This document shows positions 1 through 9,336 of a DNA stretch of 64,000 bases, one piece after another. A program made the position numbers and the translations under genes. The first letter of the stretch is position 1, and every line of letters starts with the position of its first letter. The stretch spans positions 367,874 through 431,873 of the forward strand of contig JADJTR010000003.1 of the NCBI GenBank assembly GCA_016711085.1. The letters are read 5' to 3'. The notes beneath the pieces are model-generated. The model was not told the DNA's origin and did not search any database. It was given only the letters and a program-made list of their open reading frames with translations. This stretch comes from Phyllobacteriaceae bacterium. GTDB taxonomy: Bacteria; Pseudomonadota; Alphaproteobacteria; Rhizobiales; Rhizobiaceae.

Positions 1-1770
1 GCCGGCGTGGTCGCTGGCGTTGGCGGCTATGGCAACGCCTTCGGCGTGCCGACGGTCGGCGGCGAGGTCCAGTTCGACCCATCCTACAACGGCAATTGCC
101 TCGTCAACGCGTTTGCCGCCGGCATCGCCAAGACCGACGCCATCTTCTACTCGAAAGCCGAGGGCGTCGGCCTGCCCGTCGTCTATCTCGGGGCCAAGAC
201 CGGGCGCGACGGCGTCGGCGGCGCCACCATGGCGTCGGCCGAATTCGACGACAGAATCGAGGAAAAGCGCCCGACCGTGCAGGTCGGCGACCCGTTCACC
301 GAGAAATGCCTGCTCGAAGCCTGTCTCGAATTGATGGCGTCGGGCGCGGTCATCGCCATCCAGGACATGGGCGCGGCGGGGCTGACCTGCTCGGCCGTGG
401 AAATGGGCGCCAAGGGCGATCTCGGCATCGAACTCGATCTCGACAAGGTTCCGGTGCGCGAGGAGGCGCATGACCGCCTACGAGATGATGCTGTCGGAGA
501 GCCAGGAGCGCATGCTCATGGTGCTGCGCCCGAGCAAGAAAAGGAGGCCGAAGCCATCTTCCGCAAATGGGGCCTCGACTTCGCCATAGTCGGGCGCACC
601 ACCGACGATCTGCGCTTCCGCATCCTGCACGAGGGCGGCGAGGTAGCCGATCTGCCGATCAAGGACCTCGGCGACGAAGCTCCCGAATACGACCGGCCGT
701 GGGTGGAGACGAAAAAACCCGCCCCGCTTGCCGGTCCCCTGCCCGCCTGCGACCCGGCCGCTGACCTGCTGACCCTGCTCGCCTCGCCCGACCATTCGTC
801 GCGCCGCTGGGTGTACGAACAATATGACACGCTGATCCAGGGCAATTCGCTGCAGATTCCAGGCGGCGACGCCGGCGTGGTGCGCGTCGACGGCCACCCG
901 GCCAAGGCGCTGGCGTTCTCCGCCGACGTCAATCCGCGCTATTGCGAGGCCGATCCCTTCGAGGGCGGCAAGCAGGCGGTGGCCGAATGCTGGCGCAACC
1001 TGACCGCGGTCGGCGCCACACCCCTGGCGGTCACCGACAACCTCAATTTCGGCAATCCCGAACGCCCGGAAATCATGGGCCAGTTCGTCGGCTGCATCAA
1101 AGGCATCGGTGAGGCCTGCCGGGCGCTCGATTTCCCGATCGTTTCCGGCAATGTCTCGCTTTACAACGAAACCAACGGCAAGGGCATCCTGCCGACGCCG
1201 ACGCTCGGCGGAGTCGGGCTGATCCCGGATTGGGGCCGGATGGCGCGCATCCGCTTCGCGGCCGCTGGCGAAGTCATCCTGCTCGTCGGCGCGCCGCCTT
1301 CATGGGGCACCCATCTCGGCCAGTCGGCCTGGCTGCGCGACGTGCATGGCCGGCGCGATGGCGCGCCGCCGCCGGTCGATCTGGCGCATGAAAAACGCGT
1401 CGGCGATTTCGTCCGCGGCCTGATCCGCTCCGGCAAGACCACCGCCGTGCATGATTGTTCCGATGGCGGTCTGGCGGTGGCGCTCGCCGAAATGGCGATG
1501 GCGTCGGCCATCGGCGCGACGGTCAATGAACTGAACGATTGCCCGGTCGCGGAAGTGTTCTTCGGCGAGGATCAGGGCCGCTATGTCGTGACGGTCCGGC
1601 GCGGCGATCTCGACGCCGTTCACGATGCGGCGGCGGAAGCGGGCGTGTTCGCGCCGTGGATCGGGACGACCGGCGGGGCGTCCTTGAAGCTCGGGGAATC
1701 GCGTGCGATACCTGTCGCGGAATTGAAGGCGGCGCACGACTCGTTCTTTCCGGCCTTCATGGACATCTGA
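1..1770 (+). CDS. purL: Phosphoribosylformylglycinamidine synthase subunit PurL (5' partial, internal double frame slip)
   Basis: This enzyme makes FGAM from FGAR, glutamine and ATP in de novo purine synthesis. The window opens inside the gene, so roughly the first fifth of a protein of about 735 residues is missing. The readable part starts with AGVVAGVGGYGN and carries IQDMGAAG, GNVSLYNET and DCSDGGLAVALAEMA, which are typical of its AIRS-like domains. Between about 468 and 540 the frame moves by one and returns: MTAYEMMLSESQER is readable only in the neighbouring frame. Two compensating indels, probably sequence errors, explain this. bolA follows 11 bp downstream. Confidence 0.95.
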   Translation, partial: AGVVAGVGGYGNAFGVPTVGGEVQFDPSYNGNCLVNAFAAGIAKTDAIFYSKAEGVGLPVVYLGAKTGRDGVGGATMASAEFDDRIEEKRPTVQVGDPFTEKCLLEACLELMASGAVIAIQDMGAAGLTCSAVEMGAKGDLGIELDLDKVPVREEAHDRLRDDAVGEPGAHAHGAAPEQEKEAEAIFRKWGLDFAIVGRTTDDLRFRILHEGGEVADLPIKDLGDEAPEYDRPWVETKKPAPLAGPLPACDPAADLLTLLASPDHSSRRWVYEQYDTLIQGNSLQIPGGDAGVVRVDGHPAKALAFSADVNPRYCEADPFEGGKQAVAECWRNLTAVGATPLAVTDNLNFGNPERPEIMGQFVGCIKGIGEACRALDFPIVSGNVSLYNETNGKGILPTPTLGGVGLIPDWGRMARIRFAAAGEVILLVGAPPSWGTHLGQSAWLRDVHGRRDGAPPPVDLAHEKRVGDFVRGLIRSGKTTAVHDCSDGGLAVALAEMAMASAIGATVNELNDCPVAEVFFGEDQGRYVVTVRRGDLDAVHDAAAEAGVFAPWIGTTGGASLKLGESRAIPVAELKAAHDSFFPAFMDI

Positions 1771-1781
1771 GGGAGAAAACC

Positions 1782-2015
1782 ATGGCGATGGACGCCGGCG
1801 ACATCGAACGCATGATCAAGGCGGCGCTGCCCGACGCGAAAGTCGTCATCCGCGACCTCGCCGGCGACGGCGACCACTACGCGGCGGAAGTCGTCTCGGC
1901 CTCGTTCAAGGGCAAGAGCCGGGTGCAGCAGCACCAGATGGTTTACGAGGCGCTGAAGGGCAACATGGGCGGGGCGCTGCACGCGCTCGCCCTGCAAACG
2001 AGCGTGGCGGAGTGA
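1782..2015 (+). CDS. BolA family protein
   Basis: A 77-residue BolA-like protein. BolA proteins bind [2Fe-2S] clusters together with monothiol glutaredoxins and act in iron-sulfur trafficking or regulation. GDGDHYAAEVVSASF and the KSRVQQHQMVYEAL segment fit the family core. I chose the ATG at 1782, preceded by GGGAGAAAAC, because the open frame further upstream only overlaps purL and adds no conserved residues. The CGFS glutaredoxin at 3803, its usual partner, lies close by on the same strand. Confidence 0.9.
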   Translation: MAMDAGDIERMIKAALPDAKVVIRDLAGDGDHYAAEVVSASFKGKSRVQQHQMVYEALKGNMGGALHALALQTSVAE

Positions 2016-2018
2016 GGC

Positions 2019-2246
2019 ATGTCGATTGTCGATGATCTGGTCAAGGGCGTCGTGGACGGCGTCCTGAAGGAAATCCTGAAGAAAACCACCGGCCGAACAA
2101 CGGCGCGCACCCGGCGCAGGACGCGGCCGCGCACCGCCACCGGCACGATTTCGGCGATCGAGAAGCTGCTCAGGCCGCCGAAGAAACAGACCAGCCGCAA
2201 GCGCACCAACCGGACGCGCTCGAAGGTCAAGCGCCGCCGCTATTGA
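2019..2246 (+). CDS. Small, very basic hypothetical protein
   Basis: A 75-residue ORF starting 3 bp after the bolA stop, so it is probably cotranscribed with it. Residues 1-22 form an amphipathic stretch (MSIVDDLVKGVVDGVLKEI). The remainder is dominated by Arg, Lys and Thr, for example RTTARTRRRTRPRT and KRTNRTRSKVKRRRY, so the protein is strongly positively charged. There are no cysteines, membrane segment or signal peptide. The composition suggests nucleic-acid or anionic-surface binding, but I recognise no family. Confidence 0.6.
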   Translation: MSIVDDLVKGVVDGVLKEILKKTTGRTTARTRRRTRPRTATGTISAIEKLLRPPKKQTSRKRTNRTRSKVKRRRY

Positions 2247-2258
2247 TCCCGGAAGGCT

Positions 2259-3510
2259 TCAGAGCGACGCCAGATATTTCGGCGCGTCGGATTTGCGGTT
2301 GACCACCACCATGTGGGTGATCTTGCCTGATTTGAAGGCCTTCAGGAACGTCTGGTAGTCCTTGAACGCCACGCAGCCATGCGAGCCATTGGTGCCGCGC
2401 ACCAGCGCGGTGTGGGCGAGGAAGCCGGTGCGCCCGTGCTTGGAGCGGCCGTCAACCGGCGTCATGCGGATGGCGGCGACGCCGTGGAAACGCTTTTCGC
2501 GCATCGACAGCTTGTAGACGTCCGGGGGCGTCGGGCCGTTCATCTTGTGGGCGATGTAGCGCGGGTTGTCCTTCATGTGGCCCGAGGCCGGAATGGGCCT
2601 CCAGCACCTGCCCGTTGGGCAGGTACACTTTCGCGGCGCTGATGTCATAGATCGCCACGCGCTTGGCGGACGCGGACACCGAAGCCGGCCGGTTGAAAAA
2701 GCCGTCGACCGAATTGGCGAGGCCGCCGCCGGCGCGGGTTCCTCCTGGCGGCGTAGCCCAACAGGGCGGTTTCGACCGCTTTCGGTCTGCTTTCGCCGAG
2801 TTTCGCAAAGGTTTTCCGGCGCGGCCCTCCGAGCGAGGCGAGCAGGCTTATCGCCGAGCGAACGTTTCCGCTTCGGCGCATGGCGGCGATGATTTTTCGG
2901 CTTTTCCGCAGCGACAACGACCGGCCTGGCCGAAGCCTTCCGGCCTCGGCGTCAGCCTTCGGTTCCAACCTGGTTCGCGGCGCGGCCCCCACCCGGGTGG
3001 CGAGTCCGGCCGGCGCCTTGATGCGCCGGCACCGCGCGCCAACGGCCGGGGCTGCGGCAAACGCGTCGTCGATCGCCGCGCGATCACGGCGGATCGGCCG
3101 ACGCTCCGGCCACGGCGGGCGACCCCGGTGGACGCCGTCCGTGGCAACCGGCGGTTCCGGGCAAAGCCGCGAATGCGGCATGGTCGCGCGATTGCCCTTT
3201 TCGACGTCGATGCCGCCGCTCAAGCCGCGCCTTGCGGGTCGGGCCGAGGCGACCACGGCGACCGGTCGACCGGGGCAACTTCTGGCTCCAGCGCCGCAGG
3301 GCGAACGCGCCGAAAACGGATCGTCGGCGAGCAGCGCGCGCCATGACCGGCGTTGACTTGGGTGCGCCCTTGCCGCCGGGACAGGCGACGCCGAGAACGG
3401 CGGCTAACAAAGCCGCGCCGACATGGACTGGCTGATGCTGCCGGCGCGGTCGGGAAGTCAGCACGACGCATCACGACCGACGGCACGCCGTCGAATCCAT
3501 GTTCGGACAA
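2259..3510 (-). CDS. DUF2778 (tlde1-like) domain protein, frameshifted
   Basis: The C-terminal domain is clear. VAIYDISAAKVYLPNG, LEAHSGLG, KMNGPTPPDVYKLSMRE, FHGVAAIRMTPV and GSHGCVAFKDYQTFLKAF match the DUF2778/Tlde1 family, with a His/Cys pair like that of L,D-transpeptidases. The frame slips near 2595. Upstream, a hydrophobic helix (VGAALLAAVLGVAC) near 3380-3420 suggests an N-terminal membrane anchor, but the linker from about 2650 to 3350 cannot be read in one frame. The start is tentative: TTG at 3510 after GGAGGGA. The domain is probably periplasmic and peptidoglycan-related. Confidence 0.7.
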
Positions 3511-3802
3511 TGCTCCCTCCCGGCATATTCCTGCCGTTACGCGCAGTCCTCTCCGGCGAGCGGGTTGCGCCATTCTGGCCGGCCCGTCCGTCGGTACTGC
3601 GCGGATGATCGTCGAAGATGGTAATCAAGTCGTTTACGGGGCGCATTGATCTGCGTGCGCCTCGGCGTCGATCACATTTGGATTCGCACCGTCATGCTTC
3701 GCGATCGCCAAAGCGCCCGGCCGCGCATCTTGTTTCAGGCCGCCGGCGGCGCTATTTGTGCCGGCACAGGGCGGACCTTGACCCCGCCCGCAAGAGGGAA
3801 AG
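3511..3802. other. Intergenic region upstream of glutaredoxin and DUF2778
   Basis: This stretch of about 290 bp separates the divergent DUF2778 gene and grxD. The short open frames in it have no protein-like character. It should hold the promoters of both genes, but I see no convincing -35/-10 pair. A GAGGGAAAG ribosome-binding site immediately precedes the grxD ATG. Confidence 0.4.
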
Positions 3803-4135
3803 ATGAGCACAATTCACGACGTGATCGACGCGGAAGTCAAAGGCAATGACGTGGTCCTGTTCATGAAGGGCACGCCGGGCTTTCCCCAGTGCGGCTTTTC
3901 CGGCCAGGTGGTGCAGATCCTCGATTACCTCGGCGTCAACTACAAAGGCGTCAATGTGCTGACCTCCGGCGAATTGCGCGAAGGCGTCAAGGCCTACACC
4001 AATTGGCCGACCATCCCGCAACTCTACGTCAAGGGCGAATTCGTCGGCGGCGCCGACATCGTGCGCGAGATGTTCCAATCGGGCGAATTGCAGCATTTGA
4101 TGAGCGAAAAGGGCGTGGCCGCCCCGGCCGCCTGA
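3803..4135 (+). CDS. grxD: Grx4-type monothiol glutaredoxin
   Basis: A 110-residue monothiol glutaredoxin. The motif QCGFSG at about residues 30-35 holds the single cysteine that, with glutathione, carries a [2Fe-2S] cluster. KGTPGFPQ, NWPTIPQLYV and GGADIVREM complete the thioredoxin-fold glutathione site. It works with BolA proteins, and a bolA gene lies 1.8 kb upstream on the same strand. The length is normal for a single-domain Grx4, and the ATG has a GAGGGAAAG site. The role in cluster storage or transfer in the cytosol is inferred from the family. Confidence 0.95.
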   Translation: MSTIHDVIDAEVKGNDVVLFMKGTPGFPQCGFSGQVVQILDYLGVNYKGVNVLTSGELREGVKAYTNWPTIPQLYVKGEFVGGADIVREMFQSGELQHLMSEKGVAAPAA

Positions 4136-4208
4136 ACGTTTCTTGCCTGTTTGCGCCTGCCGGACCCGCGACGCCGTCGCGGGTTCAACCGCTACCTGGA
4201 AAAATCCC

Positions 4209-5432
4209 GTGCCCCCTGCCGACGAATGGCGCCTGCCGGTGGCGCGCGCCGAATTCATCGCCATCATGGCGTTGTTGGTCGCGCTCAATGCGCTCGCCAT
4301 CGACGTCTTGTTGCCGGGCATGCAGGAAATCGGCGCATCGCTTGGCGAAGCGGACGAAAACCGCCGGCAATTCATCATCACCGCCTATTTCGGCGGGTTC
4401 GGCCTCGGACAATTGGTGTTCGGCCCGCTTTCCGATCGCTACGGGCGGCTGCCGCCGCTTTTCGCCGGCATGGCGATCTATGCCGCCGCGGCGGCGACCG
4501 CGCCGCTGGTGACGACCTTCGACACCTTGCTGCTGCTGCGTTTCGCCCAAGGGGCCGGGGCGGCTTCGACGCGTGCGCTTTCCACCGCGATCACACGCGA
4601 TGTCTCGTCCGGGCGGGCGATGGCGGAAATCATGTCGCTGGTCATGACCGTGTTCATGATCATGCCGATCGTCGCCCCCGCCCTCGGCCAAGCCATCATG
4701 ATCTACAGCGACTGGCGGACGGTTTTCGTTTTCATGGCGCTCGCGGCGGTTCTGGCCGGGGTTTGGACCTGGAAACGCATCCCCGAGACGTTGCACCCGT
4801 CCAACCGCCGTCCGTTCGACCCGGCGACGTTGCTCGCGGGGGCGGTCGCAGTGGCGACCAACCGGGTTTCCTTCTGGTATTCGCTGGCTCTCACCCTGAT
4901 TTTCGGCGCCTTGTTCGGCTTCATCAATTCCGCCCAACAGATCTATGTCGGCGTCTACGGTCTCGGCGTCTGGTTTCCGGCCGCCTTCGCCGGCGTCGCC
5001 ATCATGGTCTCGGTGGCGTCCTTCACCAATTCGCGCCTGGTCCGCCGCTTCGGCCCGCGCCGCGTCTCGCACATGGCGCTCGCCGGCGATGCGGCAGGAT
5101 CCATGCTGCTGTTCCTGTTCGCCGCCACGGGCCTTCTGCCGCTTTGGCTTTTCCTCGTCCTGTTCGCGGCAATGATGATGGCGTTCGGCTTTGTCGGTCC
5201 GAACTTCTCCGCCCTGGCGATGGAGCCGCTCGGCCACCTCGCCGGCATGGCCGCGGCCGTGCAGGGCACGGTGCAGACGGTCGGATCGGCCCTGATCGGG
5301 GCGGCAATCGGCCAGGCGTTCGATGGCACCGTGCTGCCCTTCGCGGCGGGAAGCGCCGGCCTGGGGCTCGGCGCGCTCGTCTGCGTCCACTTTGCCGCGA
5401 AACGCCCCGCCCCGGCGCGCGCGGCAAGCTGA
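4209..5432 (+). CDS. MFS multidrug efflux transporter, Bcr/CflA family
   Basis: A drug:proton antiporter of the inner membrane with about twelve hydrophobic segments. The family signature is visible: ALAIDVLLPGM in helix 1, GQLVFGPLSDRYGRLPP (motif A) between helices 2 and 3, RFAQGAGAAS, and a motif-C-like MPIVAPALGQAI. I prefer the GTG at 4209, because the frame is open back to 4143 but the upstream residues do not look like a transporter N-terminus. The substrate cannot be read from sequence. It begins 73 bp after grxD and may be cotranscribed with it. Confidence 0.9.
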   Translation: MPPADEWRLPVARAEFIAIMALLVALNALAIDVLLPGMQEIGASLGEADENRRQFIITAYFGGFGLGQLVFGPLSDRYGRLPPLFAGMAIYAAAAATAPLVTTFDTLLLLRFAQGAGAASTRALSTAITRDVSSGRAMAEIMSLVMTVFMIMPIVAPALGQAIMIYSDWRTVFVFMALAAVLAGVWTWKRIPETLHPSNRRPFDPATLLAGAVAVATNRVSFWYSLALTLIFGALFGFINSAQQIYVGVYGLGVWFPAAFAGVAIMVSVASFTNSRLVRRFGPRRVSHMALAGDAAGSMLLFLFAATGLLPLWLFLVLFAAMMMAFGFVGPNFSALAMEPLGHLAGMAAAVQGTVQTVGSALIGAAIGQAFDGTVLPFAAGSAGLGLGALVCVHFAAKRPAPARAAS

Positions 5433-5435
5433 CGC

Positions 5436-6590
5436 TCAGGCCACCGCCTTCAACGTCGCGGCGAAAACGCGCTGGAAATTGCCGCCGATGATCTTGGCGA
5501 TGTCGGCCTCGGCCATGCCGCGCTTCATCAGCGCGCCGACGATCAGCGGCGTCTTGCGGTAGGTCTCGAACACCGGTTTGTAGTTGGCGTCCATGTCGGA
5601 ACCGATGGCGACATGATCGATTCCGACCTTGCCGACGAGCTGTTCGATGCGGTCGATGAAGCCGGCAAGGCTGGCGATGCCGATTCCCGCCGGCCACGCG
5701 CCGATATAGCCGCCGGTGGCGGCGATCGCCTGCGCCAGTTCGTCGGATATGAAGCGCGGATGGCCGATGCCGAGGCTGTTCAAATGCGTATGGGTCGCCA
5801 CCGCCGGCCCCTTGTTGACGGCGAGAGCGCCGAAGGCGGTCTTTTCGCTGGCGTGGCTGAGATCGAGCATGATCCCGGCGGCGTTCATCGCCGCGACCAC
5901 GTCCTTGCCGAGCGGCGTCAATCCGCCGTGCACCGGCGGCGCGGTCATGATGTCGCCGATCTTGCCGCCGGCGAGGTAGTGGACAAGCGTCACCATGCGC
6001 ACACCGTCCGTGAACGCCTGGGCCATGCGGGCCGGATCGTCCTCGACGAAATCGCCGCCCTCGACGGCGAAAATCGCGCCGGGCTTTCCCGCCGCGCGCG
6101 CCGCCTCGACATCGGCCGGCGCTAAAACCGGATGAACCAGCCCGCTTTCGACGAGCCCGCGCAAATTGACGATCTGCGCCTGATAGTACGCCAGGGCTTC
6201 GCCGGGCGCGAAAGCGCGTATCGACGCCAGTCCCTCGCCGGAGAGGCCGAGCACGGGAAAATCGGAAACGCCGGAAAAACTGGCGGCGGCGAGTTTTCCG
6301 GCCTTCATGTCGTCGACGACCCGGTCTTCGAACGTGCCGAACTGCTGGTAAAGCCAGAGTTTCCAGTTCAGGCCTTTGGCGCCGCGCACGAAGGTGCGGC
6401 CGGGATGGGCGTGGCTGTCAATGGCCGGGTGGCGATCGAGAAACGCCAGCGCCGCGGCCAATTCATCGGAAGTCAGGTCGAAACCAACCTCGGCCGGATT
6501 GGTGCGCAATTGCGGATAAGCCCAAGCGGCGAAACCGCCAATGGCGGCGACCGCCAGTCCTCCGCCGACAAGCATGCGTCGTGACACCAT
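5436..6590 (-). CDS. Membrane dipeptidase (peptidase family M19)
   Basis: A 384-residue zinc dipeptidase of the renal-dipeptidase type. Residues 2-25 (SRRMLVGGGLAVAAIGGF) form an export signal or anchor preceded by a twin arginine. The metal and active-site motifs are present: HPAIDSHAHPG (about 54-64), AVEGGDF, LSHAS, THTHLN and IGSDMDANYKP. It acts on dipeptides, often with D-residues, outside the cytoplasm. It converges with the MFS gene and ends 3 bp from it. The real substrate is unknown. Confidence 0.9.
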   Translation of the reverse strand: MVSRRMLVGGGLAVAAIGGFAAWAYPQLRTNPAEVGFDLTSDELAAALAFLDRHPAIDSHAHPGRTFVRGAKGLNWKLWLYQQFGTFEDRVVDDMKAGKLAAASFSGVSDFPVLGLSGEGLASIRAFAPGEALAYYQAQIVNLRGLVESGLVHPVLAPADVEAARAAGKPGAIFAVEGGDFVEDDPARMAQAFTDGVRMVTLVHYLAGGKIGDIMTAPPVHGGLTPLGKDVVAAMNAAGIMLDLSHASEKTAFGALAVNKGPAVATHTHLNSLGIGHPRFISDELAQAIAATGGYIGAWPAGIGIASLAGFIDRIEQLVGKVGIDHVAIGSDMDANYKPVFETYRKTPLIVGALMKRGMAEADIAKIIGGNFQRVFAATLKAVA

Positions 6591-6670
6591 GACCCGCCCT
6601 CCCCGACTATCCCGGGTGCGATCCTAACGTCATTCCATATCGACTGGGAAGGGCCGGCCGGATATCCCCG

Positions 6671-7829
6671 TCAGGCTGCCGCCGCGATAGCGAGCGCATG
6701 ACCACGCGCATTGCGCCGCAGGAAATCCAGATGAATGGCCTTGATGAGGCTGGCGACATCGCGATCGGCCTCGGTCGGATGATCGCCGCGTTCGGCGCCA
6801 GGAACGGCGCGCAGCATCGCCCAAGTGACTTCCTGAACGCCGGCGACCTTGCGGCCGACGGCGACATCGCGCCAATGGCGAATGCCGGAAAGCACCGGCG
6901 CATGGCAGGCCGAATTCAGGCCGCTGGCGCCGAGCAAGGCGACAAGGGCCGAATCGCGGCCATTGGCGAGCAGGGCCATGACGCGCGGCAGTTTTTGCCG
7001 TGTCAACGCCACCATCGCCGCGGCGAAGAAATCGAGTTTGCCTTGCGCCACGATGCGCAGGAGGAATTGCGGCGTCATCGCGCCGGACAGGCGCAAATGC
7101 TCGGCCAGCGCCGGCTGATCGGCTGACGGCGCGGTATCGACGAAGCGCCACCATGCCGCCGACGCACGCATCGGCGGCAATCCGGTTGGCGCGCACTTCG
7201 CCCATTACGTTGCGCAACAACGGCGATGCGCCGAGCGCCGCGCCGGCCTTGGCGACGAGGCCGTGGCGCGCGTCAAGCGGCAGGTCGGGGCGGTCGAACA
7301 ACGCGCCGCGCACTTCCGCCCGATCGCCCAATCGTTCGGCGATTCGGCGCAACGACAGAGTCGCGACGCAGGCGCCCGGATTGGCGAGAAGCGCCACGAC
7401 GGCTTCGGCCTCGCCGATTTCGGCAATCGTCGCGGCGAGCGCCGTCGATACTGCCGGACGTGAAGCGATGACGGCCTGGACGGCGGCGGAAGCGCTCGGA
7501 ACGCGACCGGCAAGATCGCCATCCGACAATACCGGCGAACGGGCGATCACGAGGGAAGCGATGTCGGCTTGATCGCCGGCGAGCGCCGTCACGATCTGCG
7601 TCGGCGCGCGGGGGTGCAGCGACATGACCTCGGCCATCGCCATGCGCACCAGCGGCGACGGATCGTCGAGCAGCAAGGTCAGCGCCGCCTCGGCGGTGCA
7701 ACGATCCTCAAACGCAAGATCGAGCGTCAGGTAGGCCCGCGCCAGCGCGTCGGCGGCGGCTGCCCGCTCGCTTGCCCTGGCGCCATCGATCCAGCGAAGG
7801 AAATGCTCGATGACCATGCTGCCGTTCAT
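6671..7829 (-). CDS. DUF2336 domain protein, frameshifted
   Basis: An Ala/Leu-rich alpha-helical repeat protein resembling the alphaproteobacterial DUF2336 family, whose function is unknown. The N-terminal two thirds (from MVIEHFLRWIDGARA) and the C-terminal third (SGAMTPQFLLRIVAQG, VALTRQKLPRVMALL) are in different frames that meet near 7165. The total length of 1159 nt is not a multiple of three, consistent with a single indel. Start ATG at 7829 or 7817. It is divergent from the MaoC gene. Confidence 0.75.
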
Positions 7830-7948
7830 CCCCGTTGCGTCCCCAAGGCCGAACGTAAGGGACCAATGGTTTACGAAGCGTTCACCATGTCGGTTAACTT
7901 GCCGGCGGCGTGGCCAGCCTTTATTCAAGGGTTCAAAGGGAGACGTTC

Positions 7949-8401
7949 ATGGCAGGACATTGGCTGGAGGAATTTGCCGTCGGACAGGTTTTTCGCCATC
8001 CGATCACGCGGACGATCATCGAATCGGACAATGTCCTGTTTTCGGTGATGACGATGAACCCGCAGCCTCTGCATATCGATTTCGACTTTTCGTCGCGCAC
8101 CGAATTCGGCAAGCCGCTGGTCAATTCGCTGTTCACGCTCGGCCTGATGATCGGCATTTCCGTGCATGACACGACGCTTGGCACGACGATTGCCAATCTC
8201 GGAATGAGCGACACCGGCTTCCCCGCGCCGCTCTTCCATGGCGATACGATCCGGGTCGAAACCGAGGTCAAGGCTGTGCGCGTTTCGCAGTCGAAGCCTG
8301 ATCGCGGCATCGTCAGCTTCGAGCATCGCGCCTTCAACCAGAACGGCGTTCTCGTGGCCACGACCCTTCGTCAGGCGATGATCCGCAAGAAGCCGGCCTG
8401 A
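7949..8401 (+). CDS. MaoC-family dehydratase
   Basis: A 150-residue single hot-dog-fold protein related to (R)-specific enoyl-CoA hydratases. Family features are the IGXXF-like EEFAVGQVFRHPITRTI at the N-terminus, the TMNPQPLHIDFDFS hydratase-like motif with its His and Asp, and FHGDTIRVETEV. The ATG at 7949 has an AAAGGGAG site, so I reject the longer upstream frame. The citrate-lyase-like gene follows after one base, so the two probably act in one CoA-ester pathway, such as mesaconyl/methylmalyl-CoA-type chemistry. The exact substrate is not determinable. Confidence 0.88.
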   Translation: MAGHWLEEFAVGQVFRHPITRTIIESDNVLFSVMTMNPQPLHIDFDFSSRTEFGKPLVNSLFTLGLMIGISVHDTTLGTTIANLGMSDTGFPAPLFHGDTIRVETEVKAVRVSQSKPDRGIVSFEHRAFNQNGVLVATTLRQAMIRKKPA

Positions 8402-8402
8402 C

Positions 8403-9278
8403 ATGCGGTCCCTTCTATTCGTCCCCGGCGATTCGCCGAAAAAACTCGCCAAAGGGCTCGCCAGCGCCGCCGACGTCCTGATCGTCGATCTGGAGGATTC
8501 GGTCGCGCCGGCTGCGAAAGCGGCGGCGCGGGCGATCGCGACTGATTTCGTCGGTGAAAGCGGCGCAAAAAAGCCGATCTTCGTGCGCGTCAACGCCCTG
8601 GATTCGGGCCTGATCGAGGACGATCTGGCGGCGGTCATGCCATCCCGTCTCTACGGGATCATGCTGCCGAAAGCGGCTGGCCCGGCGGCGGTCGACCAAG
8701 TGTCGACGATGTTGCGCGTGCACGAGGCCGCGAACGGCATTGGCGACGGGGCGACGAAAATCCTGCCGATCATCACCGAAACGGCGGCGGCGACGCTGCT
8801 CGCCGCGACCTGGCGATCGTCCCATCCGCGCCTGGCCGGCCGGACCTGGGGGGCGGAAGACCTGTCGGCCGATATCGGCGCCACCGCAACCCGCGATGCG
8901 GCCGGCCAATTGACCGAACCTTACCGCCTGGCTCGCTCGCTGACGCTATTGGCGGCGGCGGCTTGCGAAACGGCCGCGATCGACACGGTATTCGTCGATT
9001 TTGCCGACCGTGACGGCCTCGTTCGGGAATGCGCCGACGCCGCCCGCGACGGCTTCACAGCCAAAATGGCGATCCATCCGGCGCAGATCGATGCGATCAA
9101 CGCCGCCTTCACGCCGTCGGCCGTGGATATCGCCCGGGCAAAGGAGATTGTGGCGGCATTCGCGGCGGCCGGAGGAGCGGGCGTCGTCGCCATGGCCGGC
9201 GGAATGGTGGACAGGCCGCATTTGCGACTGGCGGAAAGGCTGCTGGCGCGCGCGGCGCTGTGGTCGCAACGCCTGTAG
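8403..9278 (+). CDS. HpcH/HpaI aldolase / citrate lyase beta-like CoA-ester lyase
   Basis: A 291-residue CitE-like TIM barrel. RSLLFVPGDSPKKLAKGL, VDLEDSVAP, FVRVNALDSG, MLPKA, TWGAEDLSADIGA and GFTAKMAIHPAQI cover the family's CoA-binding and Mg-binding positions (Glu in GAED and the Asp of LSAD). Relatives include malyl-CoA lyases and malyl-CoA thioesterases. It is adjacent to the MaoC gene with a one-base gap. It is cytosolic. I cannot decide between lyase and thioesterase from sequence. Confidence 0.88.
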   Translation: MRSLLFVPGDSPKKLAKGLASAADVLIVDLEDSVAPAAKAAARAIATDFVGESGAKKPIFVRVNALDSGLIEDDLAAVMPSRLYGIMLPKAAGPAAVDQVSTMLRVHEAANGIGDGATKILPIITETAAATLLAATWRSSHPRLAGRTWGAEDLSADIGATATRDAAGQLTEPYRLARSLTLLAAAACETAAIDTVFVDFADRDGLVRECADAARDGFTAKMAIHPAQIDAINAAFTPSAVDIARAKEIVAAFAAAGGAGVVAMAGGMVDRPHLRLAERLLARAALWSQRL

Positions 9279-9336
9279 AGGGGGGCGCGCCCACCAGCGG
9301 GGGGCAGGCCGTGGCCATTGCCAGGCTCATAAAACA

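Noticed and set aside
1539..2015. A 158-residue version of the BolA-like protein starting inside purL
   Set aside because: The extra N-terminal residues are Arg-rich out-of-frame purL sequence; the ATG at 1782 has its own ribosome-binding site.
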